A DNA stretch of 6,288 nt from an uncultured Eubacteriaceae bacterium. Lineage in GTDB: Bacteria; Bacillota; Clostridia; Lachnospirales; CAG-274. The stretch is taken from the NCBI GenBank assembly GCA_947565475.1, contig CANOGI010000132.1, positions 1 through 6,288 of the forward strand, given 5' to 3'. The notes beneath the pieces are model-generated. The model was not told the origin of the DNA and ran no database searches. It saw only the letters and a program-made list of their open reading frames with translations. This document shows, in pieces, positions 5,337 through 6,288 of the stretch. Positions within the stretch are counted from its first letter, which is position 1. Every line of letters starts with the position of its first letter. Position numbers and translations under genes: made by a program.

Positions 5337-6288
5337 ATGTACAAAGATGTTAAAGGCAAATGGGTTGCCGACCTTGGAAACGGAAATTATAAAAATCCTA
5401 TTTTATTTGCTGATTATTCAGATCCTGACGTTATTCGTGTCGGCGATGATTTTTTTATGGTTTCATCTTCTTTTACATATTTTCCAGGAATGCCTGTTTT
5501 ACATTCAAAAGACCTTGTAAACTGGAAAGTTATTAGTCACGCTGTTGAAAAGATGCCTTTTGAGCGATATGACAAACCTCAGCACGGAAAAGGTATATGG
5601 GCTCCGAGTATAAGATTTCATGATGGCAAATATTATGTTTATTTCGGTGATCCCGATCTTGGTATTTTTATGGCGAATACTTCTGATCCTTTTGGAAAAT
5701 GGAATGATGTTGTATGCGTTAAAGAAGCTTATGGCTGGATTGACCCATGCCCCATTTGGGATGACGATGGAAAAGCTTATCTTGTTCACGCTTTCGCTAA
5801 AAGCAGATGCGGGTTTAAAAGTCGCCTCGCAATAAGTGAGATGTCTCCTGACGGGAGCAAGCTTATTGGCGAGGACACTATGGTTTTTGACGGAAGAATT
5901 AATCACCCTACTATTGAGGGCCCTAAATTTTACAAAAAAGACGGTTTATACTATATACTTGCCCCTGCGGGAGGAGTAAGAACAGGCTGGCAGATGGCCG
6001 CTCGCTCTAAAAATGTTTATGGTCCTTATGAGCATAAAATTATTATGCATCAGGGAGACTCTCCTATTAATGGACCTCATCAGGGAGGACTTGTTGACCT
6101 TGATAATGGAGAAAGCTGGTTTATTCATTTTCAGGATATAAACGCCTATGGTCGTGTCGCTCATTTACAACCAGCTAAATGGGTTGACGGATGGCCTCTT
6201 ATTGGTGTTGACACAAATAATGACTTTGTGGGTGAACCTGTTCTTGAGTATAAGAAACCTAACGTGAATTGTAAATCAGAAATTTGTG
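5337..6288 (+). CDS. Glycoside hydrolase family 43 enzyme (beta-xylosidase / alpha-L-arabinofuranosidase type), 3'-truncated by the window edge
   Basis: The frame opens at an ATG preceded by GGGAGGT (5323-5329, 7-base spacing) and stays open for 317 codons to the right edge. The N-terminal sequence NPILFADYSDPDVIRVGD (20-37), then VSSSFTYFPGMPVLHSKDLVNW (42-63, in two family blocks), is characteristic of five-bladed beta-propeller GH43 enzymes. The catalytic triad can be assigned by comparison with Geobacillus XynB3: base Asp29 (SDPD), pKa-tuning Asp136 (GWIDPCPIWDDDGK) and acid Glu194 (TIEGPKFY). His248 in GPHQGG fits the conserved propeller-centre His. HFQD (264-267), YGRVAHLQPAKW (271-282) and DGWPLIG (284-290) recall the subfamily I remember as GH43_12; that placement is tentative. 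Full-length relatives usually carry a C-terminal beta-sandwich of about 200 residues, which would lie beyond the window. There is no signal peptide, so it probably acts on imported oligosaccharides. The exact sugar cannot be told from sequence. Confidence 0.93.
   Translation, partial: MYKDVKGKWVADLGNGNYKNPILFADYSDPDVIRVGDDFFMVSSSFTYFPGMPVLHSKDLVNWKVISHAVEKMPFERYDKPQHGKGIWAPSIRFHDGKYYVYFGDPDLGIFMANTSDPFGKWNDVVCVKEAYGWIDPCPIWDDDGKAYLVHAFAKSRCGFKSRLAISEMSPDGSKLIGEDTMVFDGRINHPTIEGPKFYKKDGLYYILAPAGGVRTGWQMAARSKNVYGPYEHKIIMHQGDSPINGPHQGGLVDLDNGESWFIHFQDINAYGRVAHLQPAKWVDGWPLIGVDTNNDFVGEPVLEYKKPNVNCKSEIC

Noticed and set aside
5505..5906. Minus-strand 133-codon open frame within the GH43 region
   Set aside because: It is antisense to the conserved GH43 catalytic sequence (Asp136 and neighbours), so it is a by-product of the real gene's codon use. 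The same applies to the minus-strand frame at 5946-6164 and the plus-strand frame at 5620-5835.

Overview
The window reads as ordinary chromosomal DNA from an AT-rich, low-GC Gram-positive anaerobe of the class Clostridia. A Lachnospiraceae-like relative is my best guess. The reasons are the strong Shine-Dalgarno sites of the AGGAGG type, the AT-rich coding sequence, and the gene order (DUF512 radical-SAM protein, der, plsY, gpsA), which I recall as a common clostridial neighbourhood. The genus cannot be fixed from this sequence alone. All six genes lie on the plus strand. I see no mobile element, tRNA, rRNA, CRISPR array or prophage gene.

Layout. Positions 1-494 hold the C-terminal part of a PgeF/YfiH-type multicopper-oxidase-fold protein whose start is off the left edge. 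An AT-rich spacer (495-703) carries a plausible sigma-A promoter. A PDZ plus radical-SAM plus DUF512 protein (704-2026, or possibly from 719) follows, with the ribosome-assembly GTPase gene der (2051-3370) 24 bases behind it. A second AT-rich spacer (3371-3664) contains an imperfect hairpin but no convincing terminator. Then come plsY (3665-4306) and gpsA (4318-5319), 11 bases apart, and 17 bases later a glycoside hydrolase family 43 gene (from 5337) that is still open at the right edge.

How the genes work together. PlsY and GpsA form a direct metabolic pair: GpsA makes sn-glycerol 3-phosphate from dihydroxyacetone phosphate, and PlsY acylates it to lysophosphatidic acid, the first membrane-lipid precursor. 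Der matures the 50S ribosomal subunit. The DUF512 protein beside it has an intact CX3CX2C iron-sulfur motif, but its reaction is unknown to me. The GH43 enzyme has no visible signal peptide, so it probably trims imported hemicellulose oligosaccharides in the cytoplasm. It has no evident link to the lipid genes but is close enough to be co-transcribed with them.

Nothing here is clearly a new system. The most interesting points are the uncharacterised radical-SAM/DUF512 protein next to der, its doubtful start codon, and the GH43 gene placed directly behind gpsA.
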